Assembly (NCBI GenBank): GCA_051275515.1
Contig: JBNMOT010000055.1
Coordinates: 1 to 20,477, forward strand
DNA length: 20,477 bases
Direction of reading: 5' to 3'
Source: Oleispira sp051275515
GTDB lineage: Bacteria > Pseudomonadota > Gammaproteobacteria > Pseudomonadales > Oceanobacteraceae
Shown: piece by piece, positions 13,747 through 20,477 of the stretch
Layout: every line of letters starts with the position of its first letter
Position numbering within the stretch: position 1 is the first letter of the stretch
Made by a program: the position numbers and the translations under genes
Notes under the pieces: model-generated
Databases searched by the model: none
What the model was told of the DNA's origin: nothing
What the model saw: the letters and a program-made list of their open reading frames with translations, nothing else

Positions 13747-14223
13747 ATGCGTATTGGTCATGGTTTTGATGTACATAAATTTGGTGAAGGTGATTTCATT
13801 ACTCTTGGTGGAGTCCAGATTCCTTATAGCCAAGGCCTGGTAGCACACTCTGATGGTGATGTCGCTTTGCACGCATTATGTGATGCACTGTTGGGTGCGT
13901 GTGCGTTGGGCGATATCGGAAAACACTTTCCTGATACGGATGAAGCATTCTTGGGTGCCGACAGCCGTGGCTTACTACGCCATGTTATGACTTTAGTACA
14001 AGAACAAGGTTACCAAGTTGGCAATGTCGATATTACTATTATTGCCCAAGCCCCTAAGATGGCACCTCATATAGAAACCATGCGTGAGCGTATTGCAGAA
14101 GATCTTAGCTGCACCATTAATCAAGTAAACACAAAGGCAACCACCACAGAAAAACTCGGTTTCGAAGGCCGAAAAGAAGGCATATCTGTGCACGCTGTTG
14201 CGTTGCTAGTTACTGTTAAATAA
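13747..14223 (+). CDS. ispF: 2-C-methyl-D-erythritol 2,4-cyclodiphosphate synthase
   Basis: IspF cyclises CDP-ME 2-phosphate to MEcPP with loss of CMP. The start is set at ATG 13747: the site GAGAGG (13734-13739) is seven bases away, but only one base from the ATG at 13741. That gives MRIGHGFDVHKFG, the canonical family start, and 158 residues. Zinc ligands are D8, H10 and H42. The substrate segment 'HSDGDVALHALCDALLGA' and the ending 'NTKATTTEKLGFEGR' with 'GISVHAVALL' are intact. The gene is tightly linked to ispD and probably co-transcribed with truD 22 bases downstream. Confidence 0.96.
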   Translation: MRIGHGFDVHKFGEGDFITLGGVQIPYSQGLVAHSDGDVALHALCDALLGACALGDIGKHFPDTDEAFLGADSRGLLRHVMTLVQEQGYQVGNVDITIIAQAPKMAPHIETMRERIAEDLSCTINQVNTKATTTEKLGFEGRKEGISVHAVALLVTVK

Positions 14224-14245
14224 TACAAAAAATTAGAGATACATC

Positions 14246-15400
14246 ATGTGGAATTTTGACTGGCCTAAAGCCTACCCTGAAACAAATGCTCATGGCATTT
14301 TAAAACTTAACCCAGAAGATTTTCAGGTTGATGAAATTCCTTTGGTCTCACCGTGTGGTGAAGGCGAGCACATTTACCTTCATATCAAAAAACGAGAAGT
14401 GAATACCCATTGGGTTGCTCGTCTACTGTCTGAAAAATTTGGTGTTAAAGAAAATGATGTGAGTTACGCCGGGCAAAAAGATCGCTACGCAGTCACGTCA
14501 CAGTGGTTCAGTATTTATGCGCCTAAAATTGAAATGACTTTAGAGTCGCGTCCTTTTCCAGGCGAAGATATCGAAATTTTAGTTCAGACTCGTCATAGTA
14601 AAAAGTTACGCCGGGGTGATCTTGTGGGTAACCGCTTTAATATTATTTTACGGAATATTAAATTATCAGAAGCCCCTATTTCGTTGCAAGACAGTGACTC
14701 TCTGCCACATAGTGACGCAGCTGATTTACTGCAAGCTATTGAAGGCAATCTGCAAAAAATAAAACTAAACGGCGTACCCAACTATTTTGGTCTGCAACGC
14801 TTTGGCCGCGGCGGCGGTAATATGGATCAGGCGTTAGCGATGCTGACAGGGCAGCGCCGTGAAAAAAATCGCCAAAAGAAAGGCATCTACTTATCGGCTG
14901 CGCGCTCTTATATTTTTAACCAAGTGTTAGCCGCTCGAATTGGGCAAGGCCTTTGGGGTAAGTCTTTAGCCGGTGACATTGATACGGCGTCTAATGAAAC
15001 TCAAGACGCAAATAAAGCCACGGCACCTATGTGGGGCCGTGGACGTTTAAACTGCCAGACAGAAACGTTAATACTTGAGCAAACTATTTCTGAACCGTTA
15101 CAGGATTTGTGTAATGGGATGGAGCATGCGGGGTTAAACCAAGAGCGTAGAGAAATCGTGTCGAGCATTGAAAATATGCAGTGGCAGTGGCTTAAAGGTG
15201 AAGAGGGTTCTTCTGATTTGAATATTAGCTTTGCACTGGCTTCAGGTCATTATGCAACCTCGGTATTACAAGAGTTTATGCGGGTATCCGAACCTGATCG
15301 TTATGAAGATAAACCCTTTGTTTACAACGCAAGTGAGTCTATAAGTGCACCTGCTAGCGAGGTTAAGCCTGAACAAAAAACTAAAGAAGAGAACGAATAA
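14246..15400 (+). CDS. truD: tRNA pseudouridine(13) synthase TruD
   Basis: TruD isomerises uridine 13 of tRNA-Glu to pseudouridine. The catalytic aspartate is D79 in SYAGQKDRYAVTSQWFS. A second signature, NYFGLQRFGRGGGN, follows around residue 180, where it closes the active site. The protein has 384 residues, longer than E. coli TruD (349), partly through a hydrophilic tail after about residue 358 rich in Ser, Ala, Glu and Lys. The ATG at 14246 follows GAGA. Its TAA and the surE ATG overlap by one base (TAATG at 15398-15402), implying translational coupling. Confidence 0.96.
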   Translation: MWNFDWPKAYPETNAHGILKLNPEDFQVDEIPLVSPCGEGEHIYLHIKKREVNTHWVARLLSEKFGVKENDVSYAGQKDRYAVTSQWFSIYAPKIEMTLESRPFPGEDIEILVQTRHSKKLRRGDLVGNRFNIILRNIKLSEAPISLQDSDSLPHSDAADLLQAIEGNLQKIKLNGVPNYFGLQRFGRGGGNMDQALAMLTGQRREKNRQKKGIYLSAARSYIFNQVLAARIGQGLWGKSLAGDIDTASNETQDANKATAPMWGRGRLNCQTETLILEQTISEPLQDLCNGMEHAGLNQERREIVSSIENMQWQWLKGEEGSSDLNISFALASGHYATSVLQEFMRVSEPDRYEDKPFVYNASESISAPASEVKPEQKTKEENE

Positions 15401-16149
15401 TGGCATTCCTCTTATCTAATGATGATGGCGCTCATGCACCTGGCTTAGCTCAATTAGCGGTAGCGTTAAAAGACGCGGGTTATACATGCCATGTGATTGC
15501 ACCTGATCGTGATCGCAGTGGCGTTTCCAACTCTTTAACGCTTGACCGACCTTTGCACCCTATGTATCTCAACAACGGTTTTATTGCTATTGATGGCACG
15601 CCAACAGACTGTGTGCACCTGGGTTTAAATGCTTTATATCGTAGCGAAGAATTTGATATTGAGCGGGTGATTGCGGGCATTAATTCAGGGGCAAACTTAG
15701 GTGATGATGTCATTTATTCTGGTACCGTTGCAGCGGCTATGGAAGGGCGCTTTTTAGATAAAGCGCCGGTTGCCATTTCTTTGGTGGGCAAAATACACTT
15801 TGCTACGGCGGCTAAGGTACTGGTCACTTTATTACCACAAATAGAAGCCTTATCACTTCCTCAACGCACGATTATTAATATCAATGTCCCCGATGTACCT
15901 TTTGAACAGTTAAAAGGTATTGAAATCACACGCTTGGGTCATAGAGCGCGTTCTGATAACCCTGTGCTGACAACGAATCCTCGTGGTAAAGAATGTTATT
16001 GGATATCGGCTGCAGGAGAAGGCGCAGATGCAGGCGAAGGCACAGATTTTCATGCTGTTGAGCAAGGAAAAGTGAGTATTACGCCAATTCAAGCAGATAT
16101 GACTCATGGAAATGCATTAGAATGCTTAAATCAATTAACGGGTATTTAA
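15400..16149 (+). CDS. surE: 5'/3'-nucleotidase SurE
   Basis: SurE is a metal-dependent nucleoside monophosphate phosphatase and polyphosphatase linked to stationary-phase survival. The start MAFLLSNDDGAHAPGL gives the metal ligands D8 and D9; S40 lies in DRSGVSNSLTL, and the fourth ligand is the asparagine of 'AGINSGANLGDDVIYSGT'. The family motif YSGTVAAAMEG is present. At 249 residues it is full length. Its ATG shares one base with the truD stop codon, and AGAAGAG within truD is its ribosome binding site. pcm follows, as in other gammaproteobacteria. The stretch around residues 205-215 ('GEGADAGEGTD') is a small Gly/Glu/Asp-rich insertion. Confidence 0.96.
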   Translation: MAFLLSNDDGAHAPGLAQLAVALKDAGYTCHVIAPDRDRSGVSNSLTLDRPLHPMYLNNGFIAIDGTPTDCVHLGLNALYRSEEFDIERVIAGINSGANLGDDVIYSGTVAAAMEGRFLDKAPVAISLVGKIHFATAAKVLVTLLPQIEALSLPQRTIININVPDVPFEQLKGIEITRLGHRARSDNPVLTTNPRGKECYWISAAGEGADAGEGTDFHAVEQGKVSITPIQADMTHGNALECLNQLTGI

Positions 16150-16203
16150 TACTCTTCACTGAGTAAGGCATTAGGAAGCGGATGATTTTACAAGGATTAA
16201 CAT

Positions 16204-16869
16204 GTGAATGATCAGCAATTAGCTGGCATTGGGATGACATCTCAGCGCACACGTAATCGCTTAGTTCAGCGATTACGTGATAAGGGTATTAAAAATAAAC
16301 AAGTATTAGAGGTGATGGCGTCGACGCCACGCCACATATTTATTGACGAAGCACTGGCGCACCGTGCTTACGAAGATAGTTCTTTGCCCATTGGTAATGG
16401 GCAAACTATTAGCCAGCCTTATATCGTAGCCAAAATGACAGAGTTGTTGTTGGCCGAAGGGCCACTCAATAATGTGCTGGAGGTGGGTACTGGTTCAGGT
16501 TATCAAACGGCTATCTTGGCTCCCTTAGTGAAAAGACTCTATAGTGTTGAGCGCATCGAGCCTCTGTTGAATAAAGCTAAGCAACGCATTCGCCAATTAA
16601 AATTGGACAATGTCAGCTTTAAGCTTTCTGATGGGCATTGGGGATGGGAACAGTCGGGCCCTTATGACGGTATTATTGCTGCCGCCGCTCCAGAGGAAAT
16701 TCCACAAGGTTTATTAGACCAAATGGCAGAAGGGGGTCGGATGATATTACCGGTGGGCGGTGAAAAACAATCGCTGGTCTTGGTGACTCGCAGCGGTGAT
16801 AAATGGCAGCGACAAGTATTAGAAGAAGTGAATTTCGTGCCTTTTCTGATGGGAATCAAAAAATCTTAA
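16204..16869 (+). CDS. pcm: protein-L-isoaspartate O-methyltransferase
   Basis: Pcm methylates L-isoaspartyl residues with S-adenosylmethionine so that damaged proteins can be repaired. The SAM-binding motif I is VLEVGTGSGYQTA, preceded by 'NGQTISQPYIVAKMTELL', which holds the active-site serine region. Later motifs are 'YDGIIAAAAPEEIPQ' and 'GGRMILPVGG'. It has 221 residues, a normal length. The start is GTG 16204 with AAGGA at 16192-16196, seven bases upstream. An ATG overlapping it at 16202 is followed at once by TGA and cannot encode the protein. An internal ATG at residue 11 (MTSQRTRNRL) matches the start of Pseudomonas homologues as I recall them, so it is a possible alternative. Confidence 0.95.
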   Translation: MNDQQLAGIGMTSQRTRNRLVQRLRDKGIKNKQVLEVMASTPRHIFIDEALAHRAYEDSSLPIGNGQTISQPYIVAKMTELLLAEGPLNNVLEVGTGSGYQTAILAPLVKRLYSVERIEPLLNKAKQRIRQLKLDNVSFKLSDGHWGWEQSGPYDGIIAAAAPEEIPQGLLDQMAEGGRMILPVGGEKQSLVLVTRSGDKWQRQVLEEVNFVPFLMGIKKS

Positions 16870-16937
16870 AGTGCTTGAAGTAACTTTGTTTGATTAATAA
16901 ATGAAAAGTTGCGAACGTAGCGTGAATTAAAAGATGA

Positions 16938-16964
16938 AAAGCCTGCAATTGCAGGTTTTTTTTT
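16938..16964 (+). terminator. strong Rho-independent terminator after pcm
   Basis: AAAAGCCTGC, loop AATT, GCAGG and then nine T's (16956-16964). It lies about 70 bases after the pcm stop and separates the ispD-pcm run from the DUF368 gene. Confidence 0.92.
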
Positions 16965-16995
16965 AGCACAAGACTCTGTGCTTAGTGAGTAAGGA

Positions 16996-17910
16996 ATGCA
17001 TGTGAAATATTTATGGTTGTATCTAAAAGGCATCGCCATGGGCAGTGCTGATGTGGTTCCAGGTGTATCCGGAGGGACGATTGCCTTTATTACGGGTATT
17101 TATACAGAGCTATTAGATTCTATTAAGTCCGTTAATATAAAGGCGTTAACGACATTATTGAAACAAGGCCCTAACGCTGCTTGGCAGGCAATTAATGGCA
17201 CGTTTTTATTAGTACTGATGTTGGGTATTTTAAGCGCCATTTTGACTTTAGCCAAAGTTATTCACTACCTTTTAGATGAGCATGCCATTTTATTATGGTC
17301 TTTTTTCTTCGGGTTGATTCTCGCTTCAAGTCTACATATGGGAAAACAGATCACGCAGTGGCAAGGTAAGACTTATGTGATGCTATTAATAGGAGCGTTG
17401 AGCGCCGGTTTTATTAGTGTTGCCAGCCCCACTAGTATAGACGCGAGCTACCTTAATATTTTCATTGCGGGCAGTATTGCCATCTGTGCAATGATTTTAC
17501 CGGGTATCTCAGGCAGTTTTATTCTTTTGTTGATGGGATTATATGCGCCAGTATTAGCAGCAGTGAAAGGCTTGCAGCTAGACATTATGTTGATTTTTGC
17601 ATTGGGAGCCGTGCTGGGTTTAATGCTTTTCTCGCGTTTACTGAGTTGGTTGTTACATCATTATCAGAATTTGATGTTCAGTTTATTGACCGGGTTTATG
17701 CTGGGTGCTTTGCTAAAAGTATGGCCTTGGAAAGAAACTATAAGCGTACGCTTAAATAGTAAAGGGCTTGAAGTGCCCTTCGAACAACTCAATCGCATGC
17801 CAGAATGGGTGAATAGTGATCAGATATTGTGGTCTTGCATGATGGCTTGCGTAGGTTTTGTGTGTGTTTTCTTGTTAGAGAAAGTCTCTAATCATCAAAA
17901 TAATGGCTGA
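16996..17910 (+). CDS. DUF368 membrane protein (PopT-type undecaprenyl-phosphate transporter)
   Basis: A 304-residue polytopic inner-membrane protein of the DUF368 family, with about eight hydrophobic segments. Recent work assigns DUF368 proteins (PopT), with DedA proteins (UptA), to flipping undecaprenyl phosphate back across the membrane for reuse in envelope synthesis. The signature GSADVVPGVSGGTIAFITG starts at residue 16. A second, related copy lies at 167-183 (ILPGISGSFILLLMGLY): both share P-G-x-S-G and a following G-x-Y, pointing to an internal repeat. Start: AAGGA (16991-16995) abuts ATG 16996 but is six bases from an in-frame GTG at 17002, which may be the true start. An ATG overlapping the GTG is followed by TGA. 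It sits between pcm and nlpD, where pseudomonads have no gene. Confidence 0.88.
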   Translation: MHVKYLWLYLKGIAMGSADVVPGVSGGTIAFITGIYTELLDSIKSVNIKALTTLLKQGPNAAWQAINGTFLLVLMLGILSAILTLAKVIHYLLDEHAILLWSFFFGLILASSLHMGKQITQWQGKTYVMLLIGALSAGFISVASPTSIDASYLNIFIAGSIAICAMILPGISGSFILLLMGLYAPVLAAVKGLQLDIMLIFALGAVLGLMLFSRLLSWLLHHYQNLMFSLLTGFMLGALLKVWPWKETISVRLNSKGLEVPFEQLNRMPEWVNSDQILWSCMMACVGFVCVFLLEKVSNHQNNG

Positions 17911-17938
17911 AAAAACATAATGTAGCGTTTTTCTTCCC

Positions 17939-17964
17939 CACAGCGGAAATGTTTTTCCGCTGTG
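17939..17964. other. perfect 11-bp hairpin after the DUF368 gene
   Basis: CACAGCGGAAA (17939-17949) pairs with TTTCCGCTGTG (17954-17964) around the loop TGTT. It lies 28 bases past the stop codon, but no T tract follows. It may act as a 3' stability structure or a Rho-assisted terminator. A weaker stem, AAAAACG (18006-18012) with CGTTTTT (18024-18030), lies further down. Confidence 0.6.
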
Positions 17965-18119
17965 CTAGACGTTAAATATCTGAACGCCAGTCTTAGTTGC
18001 AAAATAAAAACGATTTTTAATGCCGTTTTTAGATTTTAAAAGAATATATAAAGGTGTTTTAATAATTTTTTGTTAAAACAATTACATGCATTTTCAAAAG
18101 GCATAAAGCTGTCATTTAT

Positions 18120-18932
18120 ATGTGTCAAAAAAATAACTTTCGAAATAAAATGTCTCAGACTGCAATTTATGTATCAATGATCGCAATTTGTGTAGTTATG
18201 ACAGGTTGCCTCAGTAGTCGCGAATTCATATCAACTGAAGAGAAGTTCAGTAGAAGCCAAAAGGCGACAAGTTTTCATATAGTGGAAAATGGTGACACTT
18301 TGTTCTCCATTGCATGGACTTATGGGTGGGATTATCACGAGTTAGCTCTCACTAACTCAATCACCAAACCTTACACCATTTATGTAGGGCAAAAAATTGA
18401 CATAGTGAATCCGCCTCTGGTTAAAACATCAGCAATTGTTAGCAGTGCCGGAAAAACGTCGAAATGGAGAGCAAAGAAGGAAAAGCCTGCTAAAAGCACT
18501 GCTAAGGTCCTTCATAATAAGCCAATTAAGCCTTCGTTAGGCACTCAAAAAGGATGGAAATGGCCTGCGAAAGGTAAGGTTATTGGGCGCTTTTTAGCTA
18601 ATGATTCACAAAACAAGGGTATTGATATCGCCGGTAAATTGGGTGAATCTGTAAGTGCAGCTGCGGCAGGGACGGTCGTTTATGCAGGGAAAGGACTTCG
18701 TGGTTATGGCAATTTAGTGATCATAAAACACGATGCGAAATTCCTTAGTGCATACGCCCATACCAGTCGCATTTTGGTCCGCGAGAAAGAAAAAATTACA
18801 GCGGGGCAGATAATTGCCGAAATAGGATCTACTGGGACGAATCGAGTGAAACTTCACTTCGAGATACGTCGGAACGGCAGACCAGTAGACCCTCTTCAGT
18901 TTTTGCCCAAGTGGCACACTGGAGGAGGATAA
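18120..18932 (+). CDS. nlpD: NlpD-like lipoprotein, amidase activator (LysM and LytM domains)
   Basis: NlpD activates the periplasmic amidase AmiC for septal cell-wall splitting. Counted from ATG 18120, residues 11-30 form a signal peptide ending in the lipobox V-M-T-G-C30, so the mature protein is lipid-anchored. A LysM domain follows (52-96, 'FHIVENGDTLFSIAWTYGWD'), then a basic linker, then a LytM/M23 domain (147-263) with 'GIDIAGKLGESVSAAAAGTV' and 'LRGYGNLVIIKHDAKFLSAY'. Zinc ligands of active M23 peptidases are missing (the H-x-H site reads K-L-H), as in NlpD/EnvC activators. ATG 18150 is an alternative start that leaves a compact signal peptide; neither start has a clear Shine-Dalgarno. 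It lies 77 bases before rpoS. In E. coli the main rpoS promoter lies inside nlpD. Confidence 0.93.
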   Translation: MCQKNNFRNKMSQTAIYVSMIAICVVMTGCLSSREFISTEEKFSRSQKATSFHIVENGDTLFSIAWTYGWDYHELALTNSITKPYTIYVGQKIDIVNPPLVKTSAIVSSAGKTSKWRAKKEKPAKSTAKVLHNKPIKPSLGTQKGWKWPAKGKVIGRFLANDSQNKGIDIAGKLGESVSAAAAGTVVYAGKGLRGYGNLVIIKHDAKFLSAYAHTSRILVREKEKITAGQIIAEIGSTGTNRVKLHFEIRRNGRPVDPLQFLPKWHTGGG

Positions 18933-18943
18933 AGTTTAATCAA

Positions 18944-18989
18944 TCGTTCTGGTATGAAATCTGAATAATAACAGATGCAACTAGAACGA
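18944..18989 (+). promoter_or_regulatory. nested stem-loop in the rpoS leader
   Basis: TCGTTCTGG (18944-18952) pairs with CTAGAACGA (18981-18989), with one G-U pair. Inside, ATCTG (18959-18963) pairs with CAGAT (18972-18976) over an 8-base loop, with a 6/4 internal loop between. It ends just before the ribosome binding site AAGGCGGGA (18995-19003). It would exist only in transcripts starting upstream, as from nlpD. A translational control role is inferred. Confidence 0.5.
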
Positions 18990-19009
18990 AATAAAAGGCG
19001 GGACGACAC

Positions 19010-19996
19010 ATGGCAGCTCAACAGAAAATCAGTGCAGAGACCTTCAACGACGTAATTGAAGCACCGACGAAAGCGACAGCAAAGAAATCAGCAACGCCTG
19101 TAGCGCGAACAAGCAAGGCTCCACAAGAACGATTTATCGCCGAGCCAAGTGCCGCCAAAGCCTTAGATGCAACACAACTTTATTTAAATGAGATTGGTTT
19201 TTCTCCACTTTTATCTCCAGAAGAAGAAGTACACTTTGCTCGTCTAGCCCGTAAAGGCGATGAGAAAGGTCGCAAGCGTATGATTGAAAGTAACTTGCGC
19301 TTGGTCGTGAAAATCTCCCGTCGTTATGTAAATCGAGGTTTATCACTGTTAGATTTGATTGAAGAGGGCAACCTAGGCCTTATTCGAGCAGTAGAGAAGT
19401 TTGACCCTGAGCGTGGCTTCCGTTTTTCGACTTACGCGACTTGGTGGATTCGTCAGACAATTGAACGCGCCATCATGAACCAAACCCGCACCATTCGTTT
19501 GCCGATTCATGTGGTGAAAGAACTTAATGTGTATCTGCGCGCCGCTCGCGAACTTGCTCAGAAGCTTGATCACGAACCTTCAGCAGAAGAAATTGCAGAT
19601 CTATTAGAGCGTCCTGTTGCTGATGTTAAACGCATGTTAGCTCTGAATGAGCGTGTAACGTCTGTCGATACACCTCTTGGTCCAAACTCTGATAGATGTA
19701 TATTGGATACAGTTGCAGACGATCGAAGTGCAGATCCTTGCACCACTCTTCAGAATAATGATATTACGGGTAACCTGTCCGATTGGCTTGATGAGCTAAC
19801 TGAGAAGCAGTGTGAAGTCGTTTCCCGTCGTTTTGGTCTTAGAGGCTATGAGACAAGCACTTTAGAAGAAGTAGGTCGTGAGATAGGTTTAACGCGCGAA
19901 CGTGTTCGCCAAATCCAAGTTGAAGCATTAAAACGTCTTCGTGAAATTATGGAAGGCCAAGGCTTAAATGCCAGTACGATTTTTGGTGAGGCTTAA
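19010..19996 (+). CDS. rpoS: RNA polymerase sigma factor RpoS (sigma S / sigma 38)
   Basis: RpoS directs core RNA polymerase to general-stress and stationary-phase promoters. The 328-residue protein matches the family (E. coli 330). Region 1.2 starts at DATQLYLNEIGFSPLLSPEE (53-72). Region 2 includes 'NLRLVVKISRRYVNRGL', 'DLIEEGNLGLIRAVEKFD' and 'FSTYATWWIRQTIERAI', covering core binding and -10 recognition. Region 4 has the helix-turn-helix 'TLEEVGREIGLTRERVRQIQ' for -35 recognition. K170 in HVVKELNVYLRAAREL corresponds to E. coli K173, needed for RssB/ClpXP turnover, so proteolytic control is likely conserved. The N-terminal 50 residues are Ala/Lys-rich and less conserved. The ATG at 19010 has AAGGCGGGA 6 bases upstream; the leader can fold (18944-18989). 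A terminator follows. Confidence 0.97.
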   Translation: MAAQQKISAETFNDVIEAPTKATAKKSATPVARTSKAPQERFIAEPSAAKALDATQLYLNEIGFSPLLSPEEEVHFARLARKGDEKGRKRMIESNLRLVVKISRRYVNRGLSLLDLIEEGNLGLIRAVEKFDPERGFRFSTYATWWIRQTIERAIMNQTRTIRLPIHVVKELNVYLRAARELAQKLDHEPSAEEIADLLERPVADVKRMLALNERVTSVDTPLGPNSDRCILDTVADDRSADPCTTLQNNDITGNLSDWLDELTEKQCEVVSRRFGLRGYETSTLEEVGREIGLTRERVRQIQVEALKRLREIMEGQGLNASTIFGEA

Positions 19997-20059
19997 TCTT
20001 TAAAAAAGGCATGGTTATGTTGAAAAAATAATAGCGATAACATTATTTTTCTAACAGCC

Positions 20060-20089
20060 AAAAAAGGCTACTCATAAGTAGCCTTTTTT
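20060..20089. terminator. bidirectional terminator between rpoS and fdxA
   Basis: AAAAAAGGCTAC (20060-20071), loop TCATAA, then GTAGCC and six T's to 20089. The A run before the stem makes it effective on both strands, and it lies between the converging rpoS and fdxA genes. Confidence 0.9.
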
Positions 20090-20142
20090 ATGTGCCTGAC
20101 ATTAAGACTAACGAAAGACACTTAACAACGATGACGGTGACG

Positions 20143-20472
20143 TTACTTTTCTAAATACTGTAACTTATCCGGTACGCCATCCCAATCTTCAGCACCCTCT
20201 ACTTTATCTTTCATTTCAGTAATATTGTTATCACGCCACTTTTCAGATAACTCAACGTTCAATTCAATAAATTGCTGCTGATCAGTAGGCACTTCATCTT
20301 CAGAAAAAATCGCTTCTGCTGGGCACTCAGGCTCACATAGCGCACAATCTATACATTCATCAGGGTCAATAACCAAAAAGTTTGGGCCTTCATAGAAACA
20401 ATCTACTGGGCATACTTCAACACAATCGGTGTACTTACATTTAATACAGTTATCAGTTACTACAAAAGTCAT
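20143..20472 (-). CDS. fdxA: 7Fe ferredoxin FdxA ([3Fe-4S][4Fe-4S])
   Basis: A 109-residue Azotobacter-type ferredoxin that carries electrons at low potential in the cytoplasm. Cysteines C9, C17 and C50 fit the [3Fe-4S] cluster; C21, C40, C43 and C46 fit the [4Fe-4S] cluster, in CVEVCPVDCFYEG and CIDCALCEPECP. C12 and C25 are extra. The acidic C-terminal half (about 57-109, 'FIELNVELSEKWRDNN') is the usual family extension. It converges with rpoS, as in pseudomonads. The start ATG is at 20470-20472; its ribosome binding site falls beyond the right edge. Complete coding sequence. Confidence 0.97.
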   Translation of the reverse strand: MTFVVTDNCIKCKYTDCVEVCPVDCFYEGPNFLVIDPDECIDCALCEPECPAEAIFSEDEVPTDQQQFIELNVELSEKWRDNNITEMKDKVEGAEDWDGVPDKLQYLEK

Positions 20473-20477
20473 TGCAG

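Noticed and set aside
1..20477. CRISPR array, transposase, integrase, tRNA or rRNA genes
   Set aside because: Looked for spaced direct repeats, recombinase motifs and tRNA/rRNA-like sequence; found none. The accessory block has no recognisable mobile-element ends.

Overview
The window looks like chromosome from a marine-type gammaproteobacterium related to Oceanospirillales/Pseudomonadales. The right half carries pyrG-eno-ftsB-ispD-ispF-truD-surE-pcm-(DUF368)-nlpD-rpoS on the + strand, with fdxA facing rpoS. From memory this is the pseudomonad order, except that kdsA is absent between pyrG and eno and a DUF368 gene sits between pcm and nlpD. The genus cannot be fixed from the sequence alone.

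Left part (1-3340): a partial metallo-beta-lactamase-fold gene on the - strand (cut by the window edge), then a + strand housekeeping run: NudL-type Nudix hydrolase, gamma-carbonic-anhydrase-like hexapeptide protein, DUF1289 protein and purT. A perfect 14-bp stem closes purT.

Middle (3367-9166): an accessory block between purT and pyrG. It holds a GT-B glycosyltransferase (-), a protein joining a PhyH-type 2-oxoglutarate/Fe(II) oxygenase to a C-terminal Rieske [2Fe-2S] domain (+), and a two-gene - strand unit encoding a ParB/sulfiredoxin-fold-like protein and a QueC-like PP-loop ATPase with a C-terminal Cys4 motif. Behind it lies a decayed DMT/EamA transporter with at least four disruptions. 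The two-gene unit is visibly richer in A+T (for example 18 G+C in 6841-6900 against 25 in 12001-12060). This block is the best candidate for an undescribed system: the gene set suggests tailoring of a glycan or small molecule, but substrate and product are unknown.

Right part (9378-20472): CTP synthesis (pyrG), glycolysis (eno), cell division (ftsB), isoprenoid precursors (ispD, ispF), tRNA modification (truD), stress and repair (surE, pcm), lipid-carrier recycling (DUF368), amidase activation (nlpD), the stationary-phase sigma factor (rpoS) and a 7Fe ferredoxin (fdxA). Terminators follow eno, pcm and rpoS. The rpoS leader can fold into a nested hairpin just before its ribosome binding site, and a 15-nt tandem repeat straddles the ftsB stop codon.

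I found no tRNA, rRNA, CRISPR array, insertion sequence or integrase. No gene-free stretch exceeds about 300 bases except the pseudogene region.
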